Shown one piece after another: positions 9,620-18,888 of a DNA stretch of 64,000 bases (position 1 is the stretch's first letter; each line of letters begins with the position of its first letter). A program made the translations under genes and the position numbers. Below the pieces are notes generated by a model. That model searched no databases. It saw only the letters and a program-made list of their open reading frames with translations, and was not told the origin of the DNA. This stretch comes from RI-153 sp963721725 (GTDB lineage: Bacteria > Chloroflexota > Anaerolineae > Caldilineales > Caldilineaceae): NCBI GenBank assembly GCA_963721725.1, contig CAVRLX010000033.1, forward strand, positions 62,001-126,000. Reading direction: 5' to 3'.

Positions 9620-10607
9620 CTATCCGTACACCGTCTGAATCAGCGCCCGAATGTAGCCAATGGCATAGGCTTTGCCCAGCCAGTCGGATTGTCCGTGGGG
9701 AAAGTGGGGCGTGTGATCCATCATGTAGGGGCCGTTGAAACCGTTGTCCCGGTAGATCTCCATCGCTCGGCGCATGTCAATGTCGCCCTCGTCGATGAAG
9801 ACCTCTTCAAAGTGCGCGGGCAGTTGCCCACGCACATTGCGGAAGTGTACCCAGGCGATCTTGTCCGCCGCGGCCATCTCGGCGATGAAGTCGTAGACGC
9901 CCTCGCCCAGCGCTTCGGTCATGCAGCCTTGGCAGAAAAGCATACGGTTGTTGTCGCTGGGCGCAATCTCGAAAAAGGTGCGACGGAACTGTTCCGGCCG
10001 CGAGCAGATCTGCGCCACGCCGCCCAACGGCTCTGGCAGCGGCGGATCGTCGGGGTGCAGCGCCATGCGCACACCCGATTTCTCCGCCACGGGAATCACG
10101 GCCTGTAAAAAGCGGGTCATACGCGCCCACATCTCCGCTTCAGAGACTGGCGGTGTGTGCGGTTCGGGGCGATTCTGTTCAAACTCGGCATAATCAAACG
10201 TGCTGTACTTCGCGCCACCGCGCCCTGTGGCCGACGGCGTGCGAAAGTTGCCCATGGGCTTGAAATTCCAGCCCAGATGGGGAATGCCCGCCCGGCCCAG
10301 CGATTCCAACATGCGCCCCCAGGCGTCAATCCGGTCATCGGCTTCGGGCAGCCCCAGGGGGATCTCGCGCCAGCACGACATGAAGATGTTGTTGAGCGTC
10401 AGACCGTGGGCTTCTACTTTTTCGCGCGCGGCTTCCAACTGTGCCGTGCAATCCTTGCCCTGACGCAGATCCTCGCCCAGCGAAGCATCCACGCCGCTCA
10501 CCCCACGCGCGGACGTCCAGGTGGATGGTGTCCACGCCGATGGCTTTGTAAAAGTCTAGCGTCTCGTCGTTAAAGTCGCGCCAGTTGATTTGATCTTGAA
10601 TGTACAT
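9620..10607 (-). CDS. Mannonate dehydratase family protein (frameshifted)
   Basis: About 329 residues of the UxuA TIM-barrel family, which dehydrates D-mannonate to 2-keto-3-deoxygluconate in hexuronate breakdown. Visible are HLGWNFKPMGNFRT, VRMALHPDDPPLPEPLGG, NNRMLFCQGCMTE, KIAWVHFRNVRG and GPYMMDHTPHFP, whose His, Asp and Cys residues include the metal ligands of the family. The N-terminus MYIQDQINWRDFNDETLDFYKAIGVDTIHLDVRA is in another frame; the break is near 10500. It is somewhat shorter than classic UxuA (about 390), so it may be a UxuA-like subgroup with a different substrate. Confidence 0.85.
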
Positions 10608-10735
10608 GGAGTCTTCGCTTATGAGAGTAAGTGATCAGATTGATGATGTAGAGGAAAGTGAAGTGTTCATAACCACCTCAAAGGTTATAGGATTCTCTTT
10701 ACCAAGAACTCTGCTATCAAGTCTCTAATCTTCGA

Positions 10736-11398
10736 TTAAAATCTAAATAAATTCAAAAGCAATTTCCAAACATATACTGTCGCCTTTGCATCAAATATTA
10801 GAAAATCCCAAAATAACCCCATGAATACAATTATAAATATCCAACTCATTAACCACCCTACCAACCATATGGCAACGTTATTTGCGGCAGCTCTGTAATC
10901 CTGCACTATCGGAGATAATTTTTGTCTATTTGATTGGTCTGCGAAAGCTAGACTCCACACAAAGCGTCCCCTAGATGACACACGTCTAAAGTAGATAGCT
11001 AACATAAGAAAGAAGCAAGCAAGGAGAATTCCTGGAGTTATCTCAATTTTTATAGGGATGGCAGTAACTTTATCAACAGCAGACAATATCCAATCTATAG
11101 CAAACCACGTCAAATCTATAACGAATGATGCAATAAATACAGCAACTATTGCAGCTAAGATTGAAGCTACAAATCTGAAAATTACTTTTGCCAAGAGGTA
11201 TAACAATTTGAATCCCGTATTAAATACTTTTGGAATTCCAATAACAAGATAGAAATGGTTGTGAATGTTGTAAGTACTGGAATAGGTACTTTTATCACGC
11301 CCGACAAAATCTCCCGTAACATTAGCGTTACCCTCAACATATGCTCCACCCTCAGTGTTAACTTCTCGATGTCCTGGTTGCTGTTCTGAGTTTGCCAT
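10736..11398 (-). CDS. Unknown AT-rich membrane protein with N-terminal GRDK motif
   Basis: 220 residues, no named family recognised. Residues about 16-38 (EGGAYVEGNANVTGDFVGRD) are a short polar motif of the kind that precedes membrane or effector modules in bacterial conflict-type genes of Chloroflexota and cyanobacteria; I recall this pattern but cannot search it. Residues 50-110 and 120-140 and 170-200 form three or four hydrophobic membrane segments with a short basic loop (RRVSSRGR) between them. Base composition is clearly more AT-rich than the flanking catabolic genes, which suggests transfer. It stands alone, followed by an inverted-repeat element upstream at 11428-11606. Confidence 0.7.
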   Translation of the reverse strand: MANSEQQPGHREVNTEGGAYVEGNANVTGDFVGRDKSTYSSTYNIHNHFYLVIGIPKVFNTGFKLLYLLAKVIFRFVASILAAIVAVFIASFVIDLTWFAIDWILSAVDKVTAIPIKIEITPGILLACFFLMLAIYFRRVSSRGRFVWSLAFADQSNRQKLSPIVQDYRAAANNVAIWLVGWLMSWIFIIVFMGLFWDFLIFDAKATVYVWKLLLNLFRF

Positions 11399-11427
11399 AT
11401 GTTTCGACTATTAGATGACACAGGATG

Positions 11428-11606
11428 GATCCACCAGTTCACCAAGGTACTTCTTAGAAATTCAGTCGTTCACGATTTGCGGCGGAGTAGACATCCCCCG
11501 ATGCCGTCCCCAGGGAACAAAGCCGCATCTGGGGATGCGGGATGCTCCCCGGGCCCCGCACGTTGGGTTAGAATCGTGAAGGACTGAAATTGGCAAACTG
11601 GTGGAT
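11428..11606. repeat. Nested inverted-repeat element, about 180 bp
   Basis: This gene-free stretch has GATCCACCAGTT (11428-11439) facing AACTGGTGGATT (11595-11606) and, inside, TTCAGTCGTTCACGATT (11461-11477) facing AATCGTGAAGGACTGAA (11572-11588) with one mismatch. The interior is GC-rich with further self-complementary CCCCAG/CTGGGG pieces. It may be a small non-autonomous mobile element or a structured RNA; no ORF in it looks real. Confidence 0.5.
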
Positions 11607-11621
11607 TTATCCTAGTAACTG

Positions 11622-12796
11622 TTACTCTCCGTAGCTCACGACGCCCGTCTTGTGGGCGTTGACCCAGTCCCAGTCGATCTCCACGCCAAGGCCGGGGCCA
11701 GTGGGCACGGGGACACAGCCGTTGGCGTCGATAGAATCCAGTTCGTCGCTGTAGTTGGTGTAGACCGGCGAGCTTGTCGACGGCGCATTGGGATGCACCA
11801 AGCCCAGTTCGTAATAGTTGGCGTTGCGCACCGAGGCCATGACATGGCGTTGGGCTGGTCCCGGCACGTGGATCTCCACGTCCAAGCCAAACCCTTCGGC
11901 GGCGTGGGCCACCTTCATGGCCCCGGTGATGCCCATGTCATAGGTGGGGTTGACGCGCATGTAGTCAGTGGCGTTCGCCATCACCATGTCCACCTTGGGT
12001 TCCAATGTGCGTACATGCTCGCCCATGAGGATGGGGGTGCGGATCAACTCGCGCAGTTTGCGGTGAGCATTAAACGACAGCCCGCCATCTTTGAACGGAT
12101 CTTCATACCAAAAGAAGTTGGCTTCATCACAGGCGCGGCCCACGGCCAGGGCATCGGCGAAGGTCTCGTACTCACAGGCGGGATCGAGCATCAGGTGCAT
12201 CTGCGGCCCCACCATCTCGCGCACTTTGAGGACGTTGTCGATCTCGCGCTGAATGGGGGCGTGGCTCCAGCCGTGGATTTTGTAGGCTTTGTAGCCCATC
12301 TCTTTGCATTGAATGGCAAACTCGCCAAAGGCTTGCGGCGTGTCCAACCCACCGTTTTCGTCGCCGTGATAAGTGGAAGCGTAGGCGGGCAGCGCCATGC
12401 GATAACCGCCCAGCAGTTCATAGATGGGCGCGTTGTAGAACTTGCCGGCAATGTCCCACAGGGCAATGTCCACAAGGCCAACGCTCATGCGATCTAATTT
12501 GCGCAACGCTCGCTTCAGATCGTTGTAGATTAACTCGCGCTGAAACGGATTCTTGCCGATGAGATAGTGGGTATACATCTCCATCTGGGCATAATCGCTG
12601 CGCCCGCCGCCCACATGTTCGCCGGTGATGCCGGCGATCGGTGTGGATCTGCAAAATGCTGCCTGTGCGTTTGAGTTTTGCGCCTTTTTTGTAGACCAGA
12701 TTGAAGCTGTTGTAATAGTCGTCGGGAGCCAGATTTTCGCTCTCCCACGCAAAGGTGATGACATCAATGCCAGTGATTTTCAGTTGGGTTGCCCAT
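11622..12796 (-). CDS. Mandelate racemase/muconate lactonizing enzyme family (frameshifted)
   Basis: About 391 residues of the enolase superfamily, which removes the alpha-proton of a carboxylate, usually dehydrating a sugar acid. The barrel shows YKAYKIHGWSH (Lys base region), HLMLDPACEY (first metal Asp), NFFWYEDPFKDGG (Glu), ILMGEHV (Glu) and a C-terminal HVPGPAQRHV. The expected N-terminus is MATQLKITGIDVITFAWE, obtained if one extra G in the start region (ATG at 12794-12796, after AGGAGAGAAGACCCAC) is removed; a second break lies near 12640. The exact substrate cannot be set from motifs. It belongs by context with the sugar-acid genes at 5.6-10.6 kb. Confidence 0.86.
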
Positions 12797-12868
12797 GTGG
12801 GTCTTCTCTCCTGAGTGTTGAGATGGGATTTGGGGTGGTGTATACTGGATGAAAAAGGAGGTGAAACA

Positions 12869-13150
12869 ATGGAACCGATACAAAATGAAACGACAGTCAA
12901 ACAGATGGTCATCGAGCGGCTGGATCATCTGCCCCTGCCGGCGCTGCACGATGTGCTGAGTTATGTCGAGGCGCAACTGAACCAATCAAATCTTGCACAA
13001 CAAATTGATGGTCCACAAGGTACGGTGCAAGATCTGCTGGCCTGTGCGGGCACTTGGCACTTTGAGCCTGGCGAACTAGAGGAAATCCTGGCTGATATTG
13101 AGCAGGGCCGCCTACTTGAGCTAGCAAAAGATGACATCCTACTTGATTGA
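12869..13150 (+). CDS. Small antitoxin-like protein upstream of a PIN toxin
   Basis: 93 residues, acidic overall, no strong domain seen. The N-terminus KQMVIERLDHLPLPALHDVLSYVEAQL is a helical segment like those of DUF2281-type antitoxins, and the C-terminus is acidic (ELEEILADIEQGRLLELAKDDILLD). The start at 12869 follows AAGGAGGTGAAACA, stronger than the upstream alternative at 12815. It overlaps the downstream PIN gene by 20 bp, the usual order for an antitoxin-toxin pair. Confidence 0.75.
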   Translation: MEPIQNETTVKQMVIERLDHLPLPALHDVLSYVEAQLNQSNLAQQIDGPQGTVQDLLACAGTWHFEPGELEEILADIEQGRLLELAKDDILLD

Positions 13151-13532
13151 CACCAACCATGCCTCTGTGTTCATGGCGAAAGCAGAAGAGAGCCGGCAGA
13201 TGATTGCCACGCGTGCCCACCAGGGCGATACATTTGCCATCAGCGTTACAGTCTTGGGCGAACTATACTTTGCAGCCTTTGCCAGTCGTAGAATTCAACA
13301 AAATCTGGCGAACATTGCCCACCTGCTAGCCTATATTCCAGTGCTGCCCTTTGATCAAGCCGCCGCTGAAGAATATGGCCGCATTCGTGCCGAACTCAAG
13401 GCCAAAGGCCGACCCATCCCCAGCACCGATGTGCAGATTGCGGCCGTGGCGCGGCTTCACGGCTTGACGGTTCTCTCGGTGGATCGCCACTTCCGGTTCG
13501 TGGACAATGTGCGCGTCGAGAACTGGCTGTAG
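13131..13532 (+). CDS. PIN-domain VapC-like ribonuclease toxin
   Basis: 133 residues forming one PIN domain. The four acidic residues of the active site are visible at D7 (YLIDTNH), E44 (LGELYF), D100 (STDVQIAA) and D118 (SVDRHF). Such toxins cleave tRNA or mRNA using magnesium and are inhibited by the partner antitoxin encoded just upstream. The start overlaps the antitoxin end. The gene is intact. Confidence 0.88.
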   Translation: MTSYLIDTNHASVFMAKAEESRQMIATRAHQGDTFAISVTVLGELYFAAFASRRIQQNLANIAHLLAYIPVLPFDQAAAEEYGRIRAELKAKGRPIPSTDVQIAAVARLHGLTVLSVDRHFRFVDNVRVENWL

Positions 13533-13686
13533 AGGCTTCATGAACTATTCAAGGGGCTGACCTTGGCGAGAGAGTCCATTGTAGCAGCCACCTCCGGTGT
13601 CAACAAGCAGACCATCCATTGGAACAAGAATAAAGAAAATGGGGACGATGCGCCCCGTCACTTAGAGACACAAAGCGATCTACGCT

Positions 13687-13714
13687 TTGACAGTGACTGT
13701 ACCTGTGCTACACT
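13687..13714 (+). promoter_or_regulatory. Sigma70-type promoter of the peptide-importer operon
   Basis: TTGACA (13687-13692), a 16-bp spacer, and TACACT (13709-13714) preceded by TG in the extended -10 position. It leaves a leader of roughly 105 nt before the binding-protein start at 13828. The 230 bp upstream hold no convincing gene. Confidence 0.65.
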
Positions 13715-13827
13715 TCTCTTATCCCAGCCCCATCTAAACCGCACAAGTCAATATACCATCAATTTTGTTACAGCGCTTCTTCACGGTATACAGTATCCAA
13801 TCCCCACTACACAGAGGAGCTTTGATC

Positions 13828-15387
13828 ATGTCTGGAGAGATTTCTCGACGTCGTTTCATGCAGATGGCGGGCGCAGGGTTAAGCCTGCCCGTACTGGCGC
13901 AGGTGCTCAGCGCCTGTCAGGTTGCAGTACCTGGCGCAGCCCCCAGCAAACCTATCACAGAGATTGTCTGGTCGCGCGGGGATGATCTGCGCACCCAAGA
14001 TCCACAGTTGATTAGTGGCCGCATGGAAGGCGAGATCAACCGCTGCATCTACGATCAATTGTTCGACATTGCCCCCGATGGTTCGCAGATCCCTTGGGTG
14101 GGCACTGAGTGGAGCAGCAACGCCGATGGCACAGTGTGGACAGCCAAAATGCAAGCTGACACCAAGTTTCACGATGGTTCTTTTGTAACATCAGAAGATG
14201 TCAAGTTTACCTATGATCGACTACTCTCCAACGCTGAATTTCAACACAGCACGCCCTACCGCGATCTGCTTGCCAGCGTGGATGCGCCGGATACCAGCAC
14301 TGTGGTCTTCAATATGGCAAAGCCAGCACCGCTCTTCAACTTGCTAATGGGGGAACACATTCTTTCTAAGAAATCCTTTGAGGAGCATGGCGATACTTTC
14401 TGGGAGAAGGCCATTGGCAGCGGCCCCGTGCGCCATTTGGAGTACGTCAAGGGCGAATATTGGCTGGGCGAACGCTTTGACGATTACTGGCAACCCGATC
14501 TGGTCAAGGTGAATCGCTTCCGCTATCGCCCGATTGCCGAAGAAGCCACACGCGTGGCAGCCCTGCGCTCTGGCGAGGTTGATATCATCGCCGATCTCAG
14601 TGGTGATCTGGCCGAGGAATTGGCGAACGATCCCAACATTATGATCTACCGCCGTCCTTCGCTTGATCATCTCTATCTGCTCACCAATACCAATCGAGCG
14701 CCCTTTAACAACCGCGATGTACGCTGGGCGGTGAACCATGCCATCGACCGCGCCGCACTGGTCAAGAACATCGTCAAGGCCGGGCAGGTTGTCGGCGGCC
14801 ACATCCCCGAAGGGACAGTGGGCTACGATGCCAGCTTGGAGATGGTTCCCTACGATCCCGATGAAGCCCGCCGCCTTTTGCAAAAGGCGGGCGTGGCCCC
14901 CGGCACACGCATTGAGGTCAAGGCGCACCCCTTCTGGTTTGCCAAGGGCAAAGAGGTAATGGAATACGTGGCCGGCGCGCTGCAAGAGATCGGCTTTGAG
15001 GTCGATTTGCAGTTCCTCGAGCCAGGGGCCTACACCGATGCGCGCAAGTCCGGCAGCTATGATCTGGCCTTGCAACAGGGTGGCAAAGCCAATAACCCCT
15101 GTAACCAGTACAAGACCTTCTATATCGTCGATACCTACGGCTCTGGTTTTGGGCCAAACAACCCGGAATTCCAGGCACTTGTCGAGCAGGCTTGTGTGGC
15201 CGTAGACGCCGAACAGGCGGACGGACTCTACAAACAGATCCAGAAGCAAATCTACGACGAATCTGCGGAAATTCAACTCTATCGCCAGGAAAATATCTGG
15301 GGGGTGCGCTCCCGTGTGGTCGGATACCAACCCTACGCGGCCGATACCACCCGCCCCTGGAATGGGGTGAGTGTTACAGGTTCTTAA
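13828..15387 (+). CDS. ABC transporter substrate-binding protein, family 5 (peptide/opine type), Tat lipoprotein
   Basis: 519 residues. The start ATG at 13828 follows GAGGAGCTTTGATC and gives MSGEISRRRFMQMAGAG, a twin-arginine signal, followed by a lipobox-like LSAC, so it should be exported folded and lipid-anchored. The mature part has the family-5 pattern: DPQLISGRMEGEINRCIYDQLFD, VWTAKMQADTKFHDGSFVTSEDVKFTYDRLL and a C-terminal READ-like LYKQIQKQIYDESAEI. Family members bind oligopeptides, nickel, opines or sugars. It heads an operon with two permeases; ATPase subunits are not encoded here. Confidence 0.92.
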   Translation: MSGEISRRRFMQMAGAGLSLPVLAQVLSACQVAVPGAAPSKPITEIVWSRGDDLRTQDPQLISGRMEGEINRCIYDQLFDIAPDGSQIPWVGTEWSSNADGTVWTAKMQADTKFHDGSFVTSEDVKFTYDRLLSNAEFQHSTPYRDLLASVDAPDTSTVVFNMAKPAPLFNLLMGEHILSKKSFEEHGDTFWEKAIGSGPVRHLEYVKGEYWLGERFDDYWQPDLVKVNRFRYRPIAEEATRVAALRSGEVDIIADLSGDLAEELANDPNIMIYRRPSLDHLYLLTNTNRAPFNNRDVRWAVNHAIDRAALVKNIVKAGQVVGGHIPEGTVGYDASLEMVPYDPDEARRLLQKAGVAPGTRIEVKAHPFWFAKGKEVMEYVAGALQEIGFEVDLQFLEPGAYTDARKSGSYDLALQQGGKANNPCNQYKTFYIVDTYGSGFGPNNPEFQALVEQACVAVDAEQADGLYKQIQKQIYDESAEIQLYRQENIWGVRSRVVGYQPYAADTTRPWNGVSVTGS

Positions 15388-15398
15388 GTCAGGAAAGC

Positions 15399-15436
15399 AG
15401 ACCTGCCAGGTTTTATGAAACCTGGCAGGTCTTTTG
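15399..15436 (+). terminator. AGACCTGCCAGG-type hairpin between binding protein and permease
   Basis: A perfect 15-bp stem (15399-15413 with 15418-15432), a 4-nt loop TATG and a TTTT tail, 11 bp after the binding-protein stop and before the first permease. It can act as a partial terminator that keeps binding-protein mRNA in excess over permease mRNA. The same core occurs at 28136 and 46041. Confidence 0.75.
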
Positions 15437-15459
15437 ACCACTCTGGAAAAAGATGAATC

Positions 15460-16380
15460 ATGGGAAATTACATTCGTCGTCGTCTCCTTCAATCGCTTGT
15501 TGTGATTTGGGGCGTCACGTTGCTCGTCTTTGTACTCGTACGTCTGGCCCCAGGCGACCCGGCCACAATGCTCTTGGCAGAAAGCGCCACGCCCGAACAG
15601 CTTGAAGAAGTGCGCGAAAAATGGGGACTAAACGATCCGATCTGGGTGCAGTATGCAGTTTTCATGCGTAATGCCTTGCAGGGCGACCTGGGGAACTCGC
15701 TCTTCTTTCAGAAGCCAGCCCTAGAAATTTTACTAGAGCGTATGCCTGCCACGTTGCAACTTTCGGCGGCGGCGCTGATCTTTTCGCTGAGCATCGCCAT
15801 CCCCGTGGGTGTGCTTTCTGCGATTCGGCGCAACAGCTTTTGGGACTACCTGGGCACCAGCCTGGCGATGCTCGGTCAGGCCATGCCCCCCTATTGGCTG
15901 GGCATCATGTTGATCTTGCTCTTTTCGGTAAAATTAGGCTGGTTTCCCACATCGGGTCGGGGTGGAATCGCCCATTTGGTGCTGCCTGCCGTCACCCTCG
16001 GCTCGGTGTTAATGGCATTGATTACCCGTCTCGTGCGCTCTGGGATGCTCGATGTGCTCAATCAGGACTATGTACGCACAGCCAGGGCCAAAGGGTTGCC
16101 AGAACGTGTGGTGATTGCTCGCCATGCCATGCGCAATATTCTAATCCCACTGGTTACAGTCATCGGGCTGCAACTGGGGGCACTTTTCGGGGGGGCTGTG
16201 ATTACCGAGAGCATCTTTGCTTGGCCCGGTGTGGGGCGTCTTGCTCTGCAAGCCATCAGCGCACGAGACTATCCACTGGTACAGGCTTCGGTACTGCTGA
16301 TCTCCATCGTCTATGTTTTTCTCAATCTCGCCGTCGATATTTTCTACGTCTATTTGGATCCGCGTATTCGCTATGACTAA
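15460..16380 (+). CDS. dppB: ABC transporter permease, DppB type
   Basis: 306 residues, an inner-membrane permease of the binding-protein-dependent peptide type. The N-terminal MGNYIRRRLLQSLVVIWGVTLLVFVLVRLAPGDP is the classic DppB/OppB start with the first membrane helix. About six helices follow, with the ATPase-docking EAA loop in VRTARAKGLPERVVIARHAMRNILIPL (about 205-231). It overlaps the next permease by 8 bp and is probably translated together with it. Confidence 0.93.
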   Translation: MGNYIRRRLLQSLVVIWGVTLLVFVLVRLAPGDPATMLLAESATPEQLEEVREKWGLNDPIWVQYAVFMRNALQGDLGNSLFFQKPALEILLERMPATLQLSAAALIFSLSIAIPVGVLSAIRRNSFWDYLGTSLAMLGQAMPPYWLGIMLILLFSVKLGWFPTSGRGGIAHLVLPAVTLGSVLMALITRLVRSGMLDVLNQDYVRTARAKGLPERVVIARHAMRNILIPLVTVIGLQLGALFGGAVITESIFAWPGVGRLALQAISARDYPLVQASVLLISIVYVFLNLAVDIFYVYLDPRIRYD

Positions 16381-17302
16381 ACTTGCTCTAAAACAACCGT
16401 TTACCCCTATGGCAAAAGCAGGCGCCCCTGCCCACAGGCTGGAAGAACGACGCAGCGCCACTTTCTGGCAACGCTTTCGGCGCAGCCGTCGCGCTGTCGT
16501 GGGCCTATCCTTTCTTATTTTTATCTGTACAATTGCCATAGTCGCCCCGTTCATAGCACCCTATTCAGCCAGCCAGCAAAATTTGGACCGTGTCCAATTG
16601 CCGCCAATGTCGACTGCCGAGGCAGGTACATTTCACATCCTCGGCACAGACGCGCTGGGGCGCGATCTGCTCTCGCGCATGATGGTCGGCGCGCGAGTTT
16701 CGTTGCTCGTAGGCGTCACCGTCGTCTTCATGGCCGCGCTCATCGGGGTTCCGCTGGGGCTGCTCAGCGGCTACTTCGGCGGCTTGGTGGATACGCTGAT
16801 CATGCGGCTGGTGGACATCAAATTGGCTGTGCCCTTTATTTTGCTGGCTATTGCCATTATCGCCGTGCTGGGGAGCGGTCTGTGGAACGTAATCCTGGTG
16901 CTGGGGATTAGCAGTTGGGTGGGCTATGCACGCATTGTGCGTGGCGAGGTGCTTTCGCTGCGTGAGCAGCCTTTTATCGAGGCAGCGCGCTGTATTGGCC
17001 TTTCCAACGGGCGACTGATTGCGCGCCATCTGCTACCCAACATTTGGACCCCGGTGATCGTGCTGGCAACACAGGGCATTGGGGGAGCCATCTTGGCCGA
17101 ATCGTCCCTCACTTTTCTGGGGCTGGGCATTTCACCGCTGATCCCCACCTGGGGGGCAATGGTCGCCGATGGTCGTAACTACCTTACCACCGCTTGGTGG
17201 ATCACCACCTTCCCGGGTCTCCTGCTCACAATCACCGTTCTTAATATCTATTTCCTCGGTGATGGTCTGCGCGATGTGCTCGACCCACGGCTGCGGCTGT
17301 AA
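16373..17302 (+). CDS. dppC: ABC transporter permease, DppC type
   Basis: 309 residues, partner of the preceding permease. The start at 16373 overlaps the DppB stop. After a cytoplasmic N-terminal tail (RRSATFWQRFRRSRRAVVGLSFL) it has the periplasmic motif HILGTDALGRDLLSRMMVGARVSL of DppC/OppC proteins and the EAA loop FIEAARCIGLSNGRLIARHLLPN. The importer should need a shared or distant ATPase pair, because none follows; the next gene is convergent. Confidence 0.93.
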   Translation: MTKLALKQPFTPMAKAGAPAHRLEERRSATFWQRFRRSRRAVVGLSFLIFICTIAIVAPFIAPYSASQQNLDRVQLPPMSTAEAGTFHILGTDALGRDLLSRMMVGARVSLLVGVTVVFMAALIGVPLGLLSGYFGGLVDTLIMRLVDIKLAVPFILLAIAIIAVLGSGLWNVILVLGISSWVGYARIVRGEVLSLREQPFIEAARCIGLSNGRLIARHLLPNIWTPVIVLATQGIGGAILAESSLTFLGLGISPLIPTWGAMVADGRNYLTTAWWITTFPGLLLTITVLNIYFLGDGLRDVLDPRLRL

Positions 17303-17319
17303 CCTTGCTTTGGGAAGCG

Positions 17320-17854
17320 CTACCGATCCAGTCGAAAGAGATATTCTACGCCGTCGATCTCGTCTACATTCTCACCCACTTGTTCAAAGCCCAGGCGGGC
17401 GGCGATGCGCAGCGAAGGCAAGTTCTCCGGCGCGATGCTCAGCACAAAACAGGTGACACCTTCTTCACGGTGCGCCCAATCAATCAGCGCCTTACACGCT
17501 TCCAGCGCATAGCCTTGACGTCGATAGGCGCGAAAAATCGTGTACCCGATCTCAATGCCGCCAGGGGCAAAGGCGTGTAGATAGTCGGGGTCGGGCGGGG
17601 TGTGAAAGCCGATATGGCCGATGCAAGGTCTGCGTTTCGCGCAAGACCACGGCGCGCAGCGACCACGGCTGCCACGTGCGGTTTTCCCAAAAATCGGCCA
17701 GCCGAATCTTTATCAACCAGCCTTCGTCATACCAATCAGGTGGGATGCTCACGCCGGGCAAATCATCGGCGGTACGATCTCCGCGCAGCGACGTTGCCAA
17801 AAAGTCCGGCGAAAGCGAAACCAGATCAAGTCGGGGGGAGGATAGCGTGTGCAT
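17320..17854 (-). CDS. GNAT-family N-acetyltransferase (frameshifted)
   Basis: About 178 residues, acyl transfer from acyl-CoA to an unknown amine. The N-terminal half is MHTLSSPRLDLVSLSPDFL..., the second half, in a different frame after a break near 17625, has the acetyl-CoA-binding motif region IGYTIFRAYRRQGYALEACKALIDWAHREEGV and the end LRIAARLGFEQVGENVDEIDGVEYLFRLDR. This resembles RimJ/RimL-like GNAT proteins. It follows the PfkB kinase by 12 bp on the same strand and faces dppC. Confidence 0.8.
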
Positions 17855-17866
17855 AAGCGCTCATCC

Positions 17867-18736
17867 TCAGCCCAACTCGGCGCGGGTGGGAATCGACGGC
17901 GCGGCCCCGCGCCGGGTGACACAAATGGCAGCGGCGCGGGTTGCTTGGGTCAATGCCTGACGCACCGATTCTCCGTTTGCCAGCCCGGCCAGGAAATAAC
18001 CTGTGAAGGTATCGCCGGCAGCGGTCGTATCTACCACATCCACAGGCACAGCGGGAATAGTAATTTGTTGCTTGTTATCCGCATAGCGCACGCCCTTTTC
18101 GCCCAGGGTGAGCACGGTGGCGGCGGCAGGGAATTTATGCCGCATGGCCCGCAGAATGGCATCGGGATCCGAATAGCCGGTAAGCGTGCGGCCTTCGCCC
18201 TCGTTAACGATGAAGATCGCCACGCCACCCAACCCATAATCAAGCAAGCGCGGGGCAATGGGGGACGGGTTAAAGACAAGGGTAAGCCCGCGTGCGCTGC
18301 CCTGGCGCAACAGATAATCCACCTCGCTAATCTCATTTTGCAGCAATAAATAGTCCCCGGGGGCGGTCTGCGCTAGTACACGATCAACGTCGGCGCGCGT
18401 CACCGCCCGGTTGGCTCCCCCAAAAAGGATAATAGCGTTCTCGCCGCGGGCATCCACCTGGATCAGCGCATGTCCAGTGGGCACATCCACCTGGGTAACG
18501 TGGGTAGTATCCACCCCTGCGTCCTCTAACATCGCCTTCAGCCATGCACCCTCTGGCCCCACGTTGCCAGCATGGCAAACAGCCGCACCGGCGCGGGTCA
18601 GGGCGATGGATTGGTTAAAGCCTTTGCCGCCGGCAAACTGGGCATAGGCCGCGCTGCTCAGCGTTTCGCCAGGGCGCACAAAGTGGTCAACCGTATAGAC
18701 ATGGTCGATGTTGAGCGAACCAAAATTGAGAATCAT
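17867..18736 (-). CDS. PfkB-family carbohydrate kinase, ribokinase-like
   Basis: 289 residues. The start MILNFGSLNIDHVYTVDHFVRPGETLSS (ATG 18734-18736) is typical for ribokinases; an upstream in-frame start would add an unrelated tail. Family signatures are FAGGKGFNQSIALTRAG (signature 1) and DTTAAGDTFTGYFLAGLANG (signature 2, with the catalytic Asp). It phosphorylates a sugar or nucleoside with ATP in the cytoplasm; ribose is plausible but not proven. A GNAT gene follows closely. Confidence 0.88.
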   Translation of the reverse strand: MILNFGSLNIDHVYTVDHFVRPGETLSSAAYAQFAGGKGFNQSIALTRAGAAVCHAGNVGPEGAWLKAMLEDAGVDTTHVTQVDVPTGHALIQVDARGENAIILFGGANRAVTRADVDRVLAQTAPGDYLLLQNEISEVDYLLRQGSARGLTLVFNPSPIAPRLLDYGLGGVAIFIVNEGEGRTLTGYSDPDAILRAMRHKFPAAATVLTLGEKGVRYADNKQQITIPAVPVDVVDTTAAGDTFTGYFLAGLANGESVRQALTQATRAAAICVTRRGAAPSIPTRAELG

Positions 18737-18888
18737 ACAGATCACTCCCAGCTCGAAGGTTGGTAATTTTTTCGACAGTATAGCCCAGGGCGAAGATGAC
18801 GCCAAGCATCACCGACGCTTTTTGTTGCCACCTTAGCGAGACCACACCCTTGTTGACGGCGCGCTTGTTGAGCGTCTTTCTATTCGAT

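Noticed and set aside
13563..13985. Plus-strand frame of 140 codons upstream of the peptide-binding protein
   Set aside because: It spans the promoter and overlaps the real gene in another frame; no ribosome-binding site or domain.
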